Below are positions 56,601-64,000 of a DNA stretch of 64,000 bases, in pieces (the stretch's first letter is position 1; each line of letters opens with the position of its first letter). Source of the stretch: Hanstruepera neustonica (GTDB lineage: Bacteria > Bacteroidota > Bacteroidia > Flavobacteriales > Flavobacteriaceae); assembly GCF_002895005.1 (NCBI RefSeq), contig NZ_POWF01000006.1, forward strand, positions 1 to 64,000. The letters are read 5' to 3'. Both the position numbers and the translations under genes were made by a program. The notes beneath the pieces are model-generated. The model saw only the letters and a list, made by a program, of their open reading frames with translations, had not been told where the DNA came from and did not search any database.

Positions 56601-57202
56601 GAAAAAGCTGTAGCATTAAAATAAGTTGACAAAGAAACATCGTCATTCAGTACGCCATTTTCATCCAATCGAGCAATCCATAAACTCGAACCTCTTGATC
56701 CTGCTAAAATGTAACCACCTATAGATAGTTCCTTTATACTATAGCCTCGATCAATTCCAATGCTGCCATATTTATGACCCCAAAGTATATTTCCGGAGCT
56801 ATCTAATTTTACAATCAAGATATCATCATTTCCAAAATTTTCTCCAAAAAAATCGTCTGAATCAGACATTCCCGTTAAAATATACCCACCATCAGTTGTT
56901 TGCTGAATGGAATACGCTTCTTCGTCACCAATTGAGCCAATGCTTTTTTCCCATTCAATGTTACCAGAACTATCCAATTTGACAACCCATATATCTCGAC
57001 CTCCATAATTTACGGATACATTTCCATTTTGAGACACGGTATAACCTGTTACAATATAGCCACCATCAATTGTTTGTTGAATAGATCTTGCCGAATCAGT
57101 TCCCGATCCTCCCAGTGACTTTTGCCAAGCAATATCTGGTTGAGCAAATGATACACTTATACATAAGATTAGTAACAGTGTAAATAAAATTTTTGTTTTC
57201 AT
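53621..57202 (-). CDS. Large T9SS-secreted protein with propeller-like, TSP3 and MopE repeats
   Basis: 1193 residues. Sec signal (1-20). Residues about 25-415 hold seven or so repeats near 50 residues with [14 protein letters not shown] and [15 protein letters not shown], a propeller-like pattern. Residues about 425-570 are Cys/Asp-rich thrombospondin type 3 calcium repeats ([12 protein letters not shown]...). Residues about 571-843 are three 91-residue units, each with two MopE-type motifs ([26 protein letters not shown]). A separate beta domain follows (about 845-965), then more TSP3 repeats, and a C-terminal T9SS sorting domain ([13 protein letters not shown]...). Expected on the cell surface, binding Ca2+. 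It is 32 bp after a small lipoprotein gene and upstream of a terminator; the sigma factor locus is divergent. Function unknown. Confidence 0.88.
   Translation of the reverse strand: [1193 protein letters not shown]
54674..55492 (-). repeat. 273-bp tandem repeats (91 aa, MopE-type)
   Basis: Three exact-period units: 55492-55220, 55219-54947 and 54946-54674. The first two are nearly identical at DNA level; the third has changed in its second half ([10 protein letters not shown]...). Each unit holds two DCDDxNxxxxxGxxEixxNGiDDDC motifs. Confidence 0.93.
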
Positions 57203-57234
57203 GATTTTATAGTTTGATTAATAGCGTTTAAATT

Positions 57235-57684
57235 TTATTGACGAGTCCATTCTTGGTAATTACCAGCTCCACCCGCATCTACAATAATCCAGATGACGTC
57301 ATCAGATTGAAAGTCTATAATAGCACTGTAGTAGTTATAATCGCTTCCTAATTCGGAATGTGTGAAATCGCTGGTGTCATTGCTTACTATATTCATCCAC
57401 TTGACATCATCAACCTCGAAACCGGAATCTATTGGGTCGACAATTACCCCATCATTATCAGTTACTTCTATGACCATCCCAATATTCCCGGTATGGTTGC
57501 CACCTGTTCGAAGCCATGTTCCTTGTAAATCAGCAATAGTATAGGTTGCTTCATTGTTATTATTGTTGTTTCCGTTGTTGTCAGTGTTATTTCCATTTTC
57601 AAATAATGGACTATCCTCTGAACATGAAAGTAGTGCAAAGAACACGACACATAAAACATAAATAAATTTGGATTTTGTTTTCAT
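57235..57684 (-). CDS. Small lipocalin-like lipoprotein
   Basis: 149 residues. The signal ends in ALLSC (lipobox). A low-complexity Asn/Gly linker (NGNNTDNNGNNNNNNEAT) precedes a domain that starts with IADLQGTWLRTGG, the usual opening of lipocalin-like/META-type periplasmic domains. It ends WIIVDAGGAGNYQEWTRQ. It is 32 bp before the 1193-residue T9SS gene and divergent from the sigma factor (168 bp apart). It may be regulated with that locus. Function unknown. Confidence 0.65.
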   Translation of the reverse strand: MKTKSKFIYVLCVVFFALLSCSEDSPLFENGNNTDNNGNNNNNNEATYTIADLQGTWLRTGGNHTGNIGMVIEVTDNDGVIVDPIDSGFEVDDVKWMNIVSNDTSDFTHSELGSDYNYYSAIIDFQSDDVIWIIVDAGGAGNYQEWTRQ

Positions 57685-57852
57685 AATGATGTTTTTGATG
57701 ATTAGATTTTCAGACTTTATTAATTATCTTAATTCATCCTTTAGTGTGGTTAAAAACAAAAGGTTAACATCATTCTTAAGTTTTTAGTAATTTTCTTACT
57801 TTTAAAAAACTTTTTTAATTATTGGTTAACCTTTAACTTTTTTAAGAACTAA

Positions 57853-58419
57853 ATGAATAGACATACTGAAGAGCTTTTTACCAAAATCAAACAGGGCGAC
57901 AGTAAAGTATTAGAAGCTATTTATTTAGACAATAGGTTAGCTTTTCTCAATTTTGGATTAAAATATAATCTGAATAAAGAGGCACTATTGGATATTTATC
58001 AAGACGCTATCATTGCATTTGTTGAAAATGTTACTAATGGCAAAATAATATCTTTAAGTAGTTCAGTTAAAACTTATTTGTTTTCAATTGGAAAATATAT
58101 GATTTTCAAAAAATTGAAAAAAGAAAGTAAGCTAGAGGCATTAGACCTAGATGATAAAAGATTGGAGTTATCTATTAAATTAATTGATAGTATATACGAT
58201 GAAAGTAATGTTGAAAATAATAAACTTATTAAACAGTGTTTAAATAAGTTAGGTCAACAATGCCAAACCGTGTTGAAGCTTTTTTATTATAATGGTTTTA
58301 CTTTGGAAGAAATTCAAGAGCATCTAAACTATGGTAATTACAATACTGTAAAAAGCCAAAAATCACGTTGTCTTAAGAATTTAAAAGAATTGATTAATGA
58401 GCAATTAAAAAATGAATAA
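57853..58419 (+). CDS. ECF-type RNA polymerase sigma factor
   Basis: 188 residues. Region 2 (about 5-80) includes EALLDIYQDAIIAFVENV and KTYLFSIGKYMIFKKLKK, corresponding to core binding and -10 recognition. Region 4 (about 118-180) reads LGQQCQTVLKLFYYNGFTLEEIQEHLNYGNYNTVKSQKSRCLKNLK, a helix-turn-helix of the sigma-70 type. It overlaps the anti-sigma-like gene by 8 bp, and such pairs are normally a sigma factor and its antagonist. The 168-bp region upstream holds promoters for it and for the divergent lipoprotein. Confidence 0.93.
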   Translation: MNRHTEELFTKIKQGDSKVLEAIYLDNRLAFLNFGLKYNLNKEALLDIYQDAIIAFVENVTNGKIISLSSSVKTYLFSIGKYMIFKKLKKESKLEALDLDDKRLELSIKLIDSIYDESNVENNKLIKQCLNKLGQQCQTVLKLFYYNGFTLEEIQEHLNYGNYNTVKSQKSRCLKNLKELINEQLKNE

Positions 58420-59128
58420 GGAAGAATTAATAGCAAAATACATTCGTAATGAATTAAATGAATCCGAGAATAATGCAATTCAAGAATTATTGGATTCTGA
58501 CCCTGATTTTAAAGAACAGTTTGAATTTGAAGTCAGTGTACAAAGTGCCATTCATAACAATGAATACAATAAGCAGAAACAGTTTTTTAAGGATATTGAA
58601 AATAAAAACAACACTGAAAACAAAACTAAACCAAAGCTTTGGTATTACATGGCTGCCTCAATTATACTTCTAGTTTCAATTGGGTTTTATTGGAAACAAT
58701 ATTCTTCAAGTCCTGAAACTCTGTTTGCTGATTACTATACCACAGCTAGCAACACCTCACACCCAATTATAAGAAACCAAAACGATACTGATGAGTTAAC
58801 TAAAGCGTTTATAGCTTATGAAAATGAAGCTTACGATCAAGCCCAAATACTTTTTAATAATCTTTATAAAACCTCCAATAATTCTGAATTATTGTTTTAT
58901 GAAGGTATTTGCTACTTGGAAATGAATAAGACACAAGGTGCCATCGAGACTTTTAATAAGCACCAAACTTTTCAAGATAAATTAGCTGGAAAAAGTCAGT
59001 GGTATTTGGCGCTCGCCTATTTAAAGTCTGATGAAAAAAGTAAGGCCAAGAATCTTTTAGAAGAGATTAGTTCTTCTACATCTAACTATAATTACGACAA
59101 AGCAAAGGATTTACTTTCGAAACTTTGA
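58412..59128 (+). CDS. Anti-sigma-factor-like TPR membrane protein
   Basis: 238 residues. The N-terminal part (1 to about 70), MNKEELIAKYIRNELNESENNAIQELLDSDPDFKEQFEFE, has the charged helical layout of ECF anti-sigma domains in this phylum. A membrane helix (about 76-95, KLWYYMAASIILLVSIGFYW) follows. The C-terminal periplasmic part (about 115-238) has three TPR-like pairs (AFIAYENEAYDQAQILFNNLYKTS, YEGICYLEMNKTQGAIETFNKH). It overlaps the sigma gene by 8 bp. Its 3' end overlaps the convergent CHAT protease by 18 bp. Role inferred: holds the sigma factor at the membrane and senses the periplasm through TPR. Confidence 0.8.
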   Translation: MNKEELIAKYIRNELNESENNAIQELLDSDPDFKEQFEFEVSVQSAIHNNEYNKQKQFFKDIENKNNTENKTKPKLWYYMAASIILLVSIGFYWKQYSSSPETLFADYYTTASNTSHPIIRNQNDTDELTKAFIAYENEAYDQAQILFNNLYKTSNNSELLFYEGICYLEMNKTQGAIETFNKHQTFQDKLAGKSQWYLALAYLKSDEKSKAKNLLEEISSSTSNYNYDKAKDLLSKL

Positions 59129-62104
59129 TTTTCTAACAAAAAACAAGGCAATAATTGGTAGAACAATTAATGATAACCACCATCTTTGATTTTCGTGAAC
59201 TTCAAATGGCTCAACATTACCAGATACTATGAAGCCAGACCAATAATAAGGATGTTTTAATTCACTATCAATGTCAGAGGCCAAATAATCTTTCTTTGCC
59301 CATTTTAGTGCTTCTGATTTAGATTTTCCTTCATTGAGATATTTATAAAAAGAGGTCATCAATTTAGCCGTTGCTTTGTCATCAACTTTCCAAAGACTCA
59401 TAACCGTGCTAGGTACGCCAGCGTAGGTAAAAGCTTTAGAGATACTTTGCACACCCTCTCCATTTACATAACGTCCATTTCCGGTATCACAGGCACTCAA
59501 TACAGCCAAATCAGCTTGTAATGAAGTATTGTATAATGACCCAATTAACATATCGTTTTCAGCAAAATTTAATGCAGATAATTCAGGGATCTCCTCATCA
59601 ATGCTAGCATGAAGACCAAAGTGTAAAACATTATGAGATTGGGCATGTTTAAAAAAATCATCGCTGTTTTTCATGTAATAATCAGTTGCATCAACCAGAC
59701 GCTTAATACCCTCAATCTCTTCATTCAACTCTGGTAAAAACCCCTTTTTGTTTAATGAATTGCCATTTTGAGCCTTAAAAATACCAACATTAAGTTTTTT
59801 ATTAATATGGTTCGTATCCAGTTGTTCATAATACAATTTTAAACTCCCTGCATAATTCAAGACCATATCAGATTCAAAATAATTAGGCAGCAAGACCTCA
59901 AAAGGAATCAAACTCATCATTCCAGAACTAACTATTGTAACATGCTTTTTATCCGATTTGATTACAGGTTCAATCAACTTACTCAAAGCACTTGGAATAA
60001 CAACCTCTGAATTGAAGGTTGATACCAACTCAATAAAATCACCGATAGTTTCATTGAATTTTTCACTGTTGATTATCTTCAGAAATTGCGTATCATTTTT
60101 AGTAATGCGGAAAACGAAAACTTCATCCATTGATACAATATACTTCACAACAACTTCATCTGGCTTCAAACGCTCTCTAAAATTCTGAATATCAAATAAG
60201 TTAATTCTAGAATTACCGTATTGAATGTAATTCTTACTTATGTGTTTTTGATGGTTTCTTAATTGATTGTTTAAATCCGTCAAACGGAGTTTCAAATTAT
60301 CCAGATCTATAGTTTTAGAATTTCTTTTTTCATACAGTTCTACCTGGTAATAATTTATGAGTGATTGTAATTTTTGTTCTTTGAACAATAAACTATCTGG
60401 AACATTTACTTTTATATTTCTACCATAAATAAATTTAGACCAAGTTAATCTAGAACTATTATTTTCAATAGCTTCCAGAGTTCTGTCAAAGTTTTTCTTT
60501 GAAGGGTTCAATAAAGCAGAATGAAGCAATCCATCTTGTATATCAATAAAACTATTATACAAATTATCATTAAAAGCATCTCCCTTATAGATCCTTTCAA
60601 AAAGTTTTGATGATAACATGAATAGATTAAAGGCAGTTTCTGAATATTCTACCTTATTGGAAGTATGGTACCATTCAAGATAGATATTGGCAACACCCAA
60701 TATGCCATTTAAAATTTCGAACGTATAATACTCATGAAAATCCTTAATATCTAGATTTTTGAATTCTTGAGAGGAATCTGGTGATTTTAAAAGTGACGAA
60801 AATGCCTCCTTAATATGTGCTTCATCTTTTAATAAAATGGCTTTTTTGAATAACAACTGAAGCCTGTCATGATCTGTAACTTCTTCGCTATCTAAAATCA
60901 CGTCCATTATTTCTAAAGCAGCTTCTTCTTTATGATGATTAGCATACAAATGAAACAATTCTATTTGATACTGAATTGGATTTACATAATACTTTTCTTT
61001 GTTATCAACAACAGTAGATAATGCTTTTTTAAAAAGACTCTCTGCCTTATCAAATTCTACATCAGGCATTTTTGCTTCAGTTAAGTACAAATTGGCTTTA
61101 CTTACTATATTCCATCTGTATTTATCAATGGAATCTCTTAAAAGCTCTTTTGTTTCTTCAATATAATGTTTAGCCTTGTTATAATTCTTATATTTTAAAT
61201 AGAGCTTGATATAGCTCTCATTGAGATTAACTCTTTCCCTTCTTATTAATGCAATTTTTTCAGTTTTTTTACGTGAATTTGCTACAGAATCAAAAAGTTC
61301 TTCTTTTTTAAACAAATAGCTTTCGGCTAATTCTTTATTACCATAGTTTATATGCCAATCTGCTATCTTGTCATAAAAGTTGAATCGTTGAAAAAAAACA
61401 TCCTCTCCATCATAAATATTTGTCCAATAATTTTCTGATTCCTCCAACAATTTAAATTCCTCATTTTTTAAACCTAACTTCCTGTAATTATTTATGATTC
61501 TATTGTTATTAAGATAAACGTCCTTTAAATTTTCAGGATAATATTCTTTATAAAGCTTAAATGACCGTTCATAGTACTCATTGGATTTTTCAGGATTATC
61601 CAATTTATTATTTATAAACCCTAAATCGTCTAATACATATAGAATATCTGTTTTATACTCAGGAAAAGTATCTCGTAGAACTTCGTAATTTTTTTTCGCC
61701 TCAATTAATGCCTCTTTCCACTGTCCAGTATAACCATATTGATGATAAATTCTATTTAAAATTAAATGTCTAAAGAACAGCTTTCTGTCATCCTCTGAAA
61801 TAATATTTTCAACCAAACGATAAGCTTCTTGAGATTTTTCAAGACCTTCTAATATATTCTTTCTTCCACCTCTTGTTTCTAAAATGCATGATTTCGTGTA
61901 GAGCTCTTTAGCTTTTAAATATGTTTTATAATTTGTAGAATGATTTGGTTCATCTAAAGCTAATTTCCGAAACTTTATGGATTCATCATATTCACCTATA
62001 TTATCTAATGAATCTGCTATTGTCGTGTTGGATAGCGAGTGACTCTCTTGAGAAATCCCAAACAACGGGAGTAAACAAAAAAATAATAACCTTAAGTAAT
62101 CCAT
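59111..62104 (-). CDS. Periplasmic TPR-CHAT protease, membrane-anchored
   Basis: 997 residues. Sec signal (about 1-18). TPR-type helical repeats fill about 25-560 (for example GQWKEALIEAKKNYEVLRD, NPEKSNEYYERSFKLYKEYYPENL). The CHAT domain (about 650-960) has VTIVSSGMMSLIPFEVLLP, HNVLHFGLHAS with catalytic His832, and LAVLSACDTGNGRYVNGEGVQSISKAF with catalytic Cys872. GVPSTVMSLWKVDDKATAKLM follows. A C-terminal membrane helix (about 973-990) with a basic end (RKSKFRK) anchors it, so the protease faces the periplasm. CHAT proteins are caspase-like cysteine proteases, known from separase and Craspase. It is convergent with the sigma/anti-sigma pair, whose periplasmic TPR is a plausible partner or substrate. 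Substrate unproven. Confidence 0.92.
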   Translation of the reverse strand: MDYLRLLFFCLLPLFGISQESHSLSNTTIADSLDNIGEYDESIKFRKLALDEPNHSTNYKTYLKAKELYTKSCILETRGGRKNILEGLEKSQEAYRLVENIISEDDRKLFFRHLILNRIYHQYGYTGQWKEALIEAKKNYEVLRDTFPEYKTDILYVLDDLGFINNKLDNPEKSNEYYERSFKLYKEYYPENLKDVYLNNNRIINNYRKLGLKNEEFKLLEESENYWTNIYDGEDVFFQRFNFYDKIADWHINYGNKELAESYLFKKEELFDSVANSRKKTEKIALIRRERVNLNESYIKLYLKYKNYNKAKHYIEETKELLRDSIDKYRWNIVSKANLYLTEAKMPDVEFDKAESLFKKALSTVVDNKEKYYVNPIQYQIELFHLYANHHKEEAALEIMDVILDSEEVTDHDRLQLLFKKAILLKDEAHIKEAFSSLLKSPDSSQEFKNLDIKDFHEYYTFEILNGILGVANIYLEWYHTSNKVEYSETAFNLFMLSSKLFERIYKGDAFNDNLYNSFIDIQDGLLHSALLNPSKKNFDRTLEAIENNSSRLTWSKFIYGRNIKVNVPDSLLFKEQKLQSLINYYQVELYEKRNSKTIDLDNLKLRLTDLNNQLRNHQKHISKNYIQYGNSRINLFDIQNFRERLKPDEVVVKYIVSMDEVFVFRITKNDTQFLKIINSEKFNETIGDFIELVSTFNSEVVIPSALSKLIEPVIKSDKKHVTIVSSGMMSLIPFEVLLPNYFESDMVLNYAGSLKLYYEQLDTNHINKKLNVGIFKAQNGNSLNKKGFLPELNEEIEGIKRLVDATDYYMKNSDDFFKHAQSHNVLHFGLHASIDEEIPELSALNFAENDMLIGSLYNTSLQADLAVLSACDTGNGRYVNGEGVQSISKAFTYAGVPSTVMSLWKVDDKATAKLMTSFYKYLNEGKSKSEALKWAKKDYLASDIDSELKHPYYWSGFIVSGNVEPFEVHENQRWWLSLIVLPIIALFFVRKSKFRK

Positions 62105-62150
62105 TTGTAGTTGGTTCGTAACTTAAAGTTATAAAAAAGTTTAAACAAAC

Positions 62151-63347
62151 CTATTTTAGAACAGAAGTAATAGACTTAACCATCTTTTTAGAGCGTTCAA
62201 TAACATCTTCTTCCGTCCAAGACAATTTAATCAAACAGGAAATGTTTCTACCAATGTAATGGTCAGACTGTTCGAACGTTCTGGTTTCCAGATATTTCAA
62301 TCCAGCTTTTACTTCGGCTGATAAGGGGTAAAGTGTTTTAAGTTCTTTTAAGTGATTCCACTTTCTAATATAGTGCCAGTTGTTATCGTAGTAATTCCAA
62401 CAAGCATCAATGCCATTTTCTTTAAAAACCTGAATAACCTTTCTAGATGTTTCCAAATCAGGCAAGAAAAAACTTAAAAAAGAATAACTCTCAACACCAC
62501 CTTCTGGTACTTTTCTAAAAGTCACCTCTGGAATTTGAGATAAGGCACCTCTGATGATGCTGTAATTTTTATTTTGGATAGCCACAAACTCATCCAATCG
62601 TCTCAATTGTGCTAAACCTACAGCGGCATGTAATTCAGATATTCTAAAATTATAGCCCATAATTGGATGGGTTTCTGCGCCTCGATCTTGACCTATGTGG
62701 TCGTGGCCATGATCTGAATAATTATCAGCATTTATATGATATTTGTCGTTATTGGTTAATACGGCACCTCCTTCACCTGCGGTAATTATCTTTACAAAAT
62801 CAAGTGACAAACAGCCAATATCACCAATACTACCTAATGGTTTCCCATTGTAAGTAGCACCTGTTGCCTGTGACGAATCTTCTATTAACAATAGGTCATG
62901 TTCTTTACAAATGGTTTGCAGAGCATCCAAATTGGCCATACTGCCACACATATGTACAGGCATGATAGCTTTAGTTTTAGATGAAATCGCAGCCTCTACA
63001 GCTTTGGGGTCTATTGTTAAGGTATCATCTACATCCACTAGAATGGGTATAGCACCCAACATCATAATCGCTTCAAAACTTGCCACAAAAGTAAATGTTG
63101 GCATAATCACCTCGTCTCCTGCTCCAATTCCGGCAGCTGCTAAAGCGACTGTTACTGCTACAGTGCCACTGGAGACCAACTGGGCATGCTTCACATTCAT
63201 TGTTGCTTGAAGCGCTTCTTCGAGAGTCTTCGCCTTCCAATGACCTTTGCGCATGCCGTCAAAACCATAACGCATTAATACACCATTATCTAATACATCC
63301 TGTAATTCCTGACGTTCCGCATCTCCGAATAATTCAAATCCTGGCAT
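62151..63347 (-). CDS. DegT/DnrJ/EryC1/StrS-family aminotransferase
   Basis: 398 residues, fold type I PLP enzyme. SSGTVAVTVALAAAGIGAGDEVIMPTFTFVAS, MPVHMCGSMANLD, LLIEDSSQATGATYNGKPLGSIG and the cofactor-lysine segment LSLDFVKIITAGEGGAVLTN are the family signatures. The C-terminal segment includes WNYYDNNWHYIRKWNHL. These enzymes make amino sugars or related compounds for surface glycans and secondary metabolites; no sugar-nucleotide partner is in view, so the substrate is unknown. The start lies 9 bp after the stop of the nitroreductase gene, so they may be co-transcribed. Confidence 0.9.
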   Translation of the reverse strand: MPGFELFGDAERQELQDVLDNGVLMRYGFDGMRKGHWKAKTLEEALQATMNVKHAQLVSSGTVAVTVALAAAGIGAGDEVIMPTFTFVASFEAIMMLGAIPILVDVDDTLTIDPKAVEAAISSKTKAIMPVHMCGSMANLDALQTICKEHDLLLIEDSSQATGATYNGKPLGSIGDIGCLSLDFVKIITAGEGGAVLTNNDKYHINADNYSDHGHDHIGQDRGAETHPIMGYNFRISELHAAVGLAQLRRLDEFVAIQNKNYSIIRGALSQIPEVTFRKVPEGGVESYSFLSFFLPDLETSRKVIQVFKENGIDACWNYYDNNWHYIRKWNHLKELKTLYPLSAEVKAGLKYLETRTFEQSDHYIGRNISCLIKLSWTEEDVIERSKKMVKSITSVLK

Positions 63348-63356
63348 AATTAATTT

Positions 63357-63986
63357 TTATAAAGTAATTATTGAATCTTTTAATGGCTTTCTAACCTTTT
63401 TAAAATCTGCAAACATATCATCATCAGCCCGATAACCTATTGGCAATAATAAAACCGATTTCAAGCCTCGTTTTTTCAACCCTAAAACCTCATCATAACG
63501 ATCTGATTTAAACCCTTCCATGGGACAAGAATCAATACCTTCCAAAGCACAAACCGTCAATATATTTCCCATAGCCAAATAGGCTTGATTGGTCGCCCAA
63601 TCTTCAATTAAAGCTTGTGGTTTTTTTTCAAAATCTGAAATTAAAAAATCCTGAAACGGTTTTAAAATAGATTTGGGTGTATGTCTAATATCATGTACTC
63701 TATTAAAATATTCCACCACATAATCTTCATCGATAGCTGTTTCAATACAAAACACCAAAACATGTGATGCTTCAGCTATTTGTTTTTGGTTCATGGTATC
63801 TGGAATCAATTGGGTCTGCAGCGTTTTGTCACTAAAAACAACCAATTTTATAGGTTGTAAACCATACGAAGTCGCGGTTAAATTAAAAGCTTCCGTTAAG
63901 ACTTGAAGTTTTTCATCACTAATAAGTTTTGAGGAATCAAAAGCTTTTGTAGCATAACGCCATTGTAAATGATCAATCACATTCAT
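63357..63986 (-). CDS. Nitroreductase-family NAD(P)H oxidoreductase
   Basis: 209 residues, NfsB/nitroreductase fold. MNVIDHLQWRYATKAFDSSKLISDEKLQVLTEAFNLTATSYGLQPIKLVVF carries the FMN-contact Arg and Ser/Tyr. GNILTVCALEGIDSCPMEGFKSDRYDEVLGL and the end VLLLPIGYRADDD are family typical. It uses FMN to reduce nitro- or quinone compounds. It is upstream of the DegT gene on the minus strand; 14 bp after its start the window ends, so its promoter is outside. Confidence 0.92.
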   Translation of the reverse strand: MNVIDHLQWRYATKAFDSSKLISDEKLQVLTEAFNLTATSYGLQPIKLVVFSDKTLQTQLIPDTMNQKQIAEASHVLVFCIETAIDEDYVVEYFNRVHDIRHTPKSILKPFQDFLISDFEKKPQALIEDWATNQAYLAMGNILTVCALEGIDSCPMEGFKSDRYDEVLGLKKRGLKSVLLLPIGYRADDDMFADFKKVRKPLKDSIITL

Positions 63987-64000
63987 GTGTTCAAATTTGA

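Overview
The window reads as a chromosomal segment of an aerobic, probably marine or saprophytic member of the Flavobacteriaceae (Bacteroidota). The DNA is AT-rich. Several promoters match the Bacteroidota pattern TTG-N19-21-TAnnTTTG. Secreted proteins end in type IX secretion (T9SS) sorting domains (PNPV...), lipoproteins carry a short signal followed by a lipobox Cys, and secreted proteins share the 'QVGIGTxNPxxxLD' start typical of the phylum. The species cannot be fixed from this alone. No tRNA, rRNA, CRISPR array or prophage was seen.

Layout. 1-6.6 kb: the 5' part of a large secreted adhesin-like gene with near-identical 171-bp repeats, a secreted metzincin-like protease with a T9SS tail, dnaK, and a small lipoprotein. 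6.6-17 kb: housekeeping genes (serine dehydratase, panB, an RluA-type pseudouridine synthase, YifB/ComM ATPase, YheT hydrolase, adenine deaminase) plus a three-gene operon with an orphan histidine kinase. 17-25 kb: pabB-tilS-dsbD operon, a DEAD-box helicase, a small GIY-YIG nuclease cassette and an SDR/DUF2867 protein. 25-30.4 kb: a candidate structured RNA, an esterase/ExbB-like pair facing a LytS/LytTR-type two-component pair, and a TIR-domain protein with a small DUF2158-like partner. 30.4-40.7 kb: lpdA, S41 and CPBP proteases, an Lrp regulator divergent from a PLP lyase, and two phage-fibre-like secreted proteins. 40.9-46 kb: nhaC and a peroxide-defence block (2-Cys peroxiredoxin, katG, tpx). 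46-52.5 kb: dgkA, ftsK, lolA-like, lptF/G-like and ribB. 52.5-64 kb: a cupredoxin-like lipoprotein, a 1193-residue T9SS protein with MopE and thrombospondin-3 repeats, a sigma factor/anti-sigma/CHAT-protease locus, a DegT aminotransferase and a nitroreductase.

The most unusual structures are four. First, a 537-bp GIY-YIG cassette bounded by palindromes and flanked by a 26-bp duplication of the helicase 3' end (23119-23707). Second, a terminator-tailed multibranched RNA on the minus strand (about 25192-25360). Third, a periplasmic CHAT protease convergent with an ECF-type sigma factor and a TPR anti-sigma protein (57853-62104). Fourth, a TIR (Cap12-like) protein coupled to a 79-residue protein and preceded by a long inverted repeat (29130-30354). 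All functional calls come from reading motifs by eye; no database search was run.
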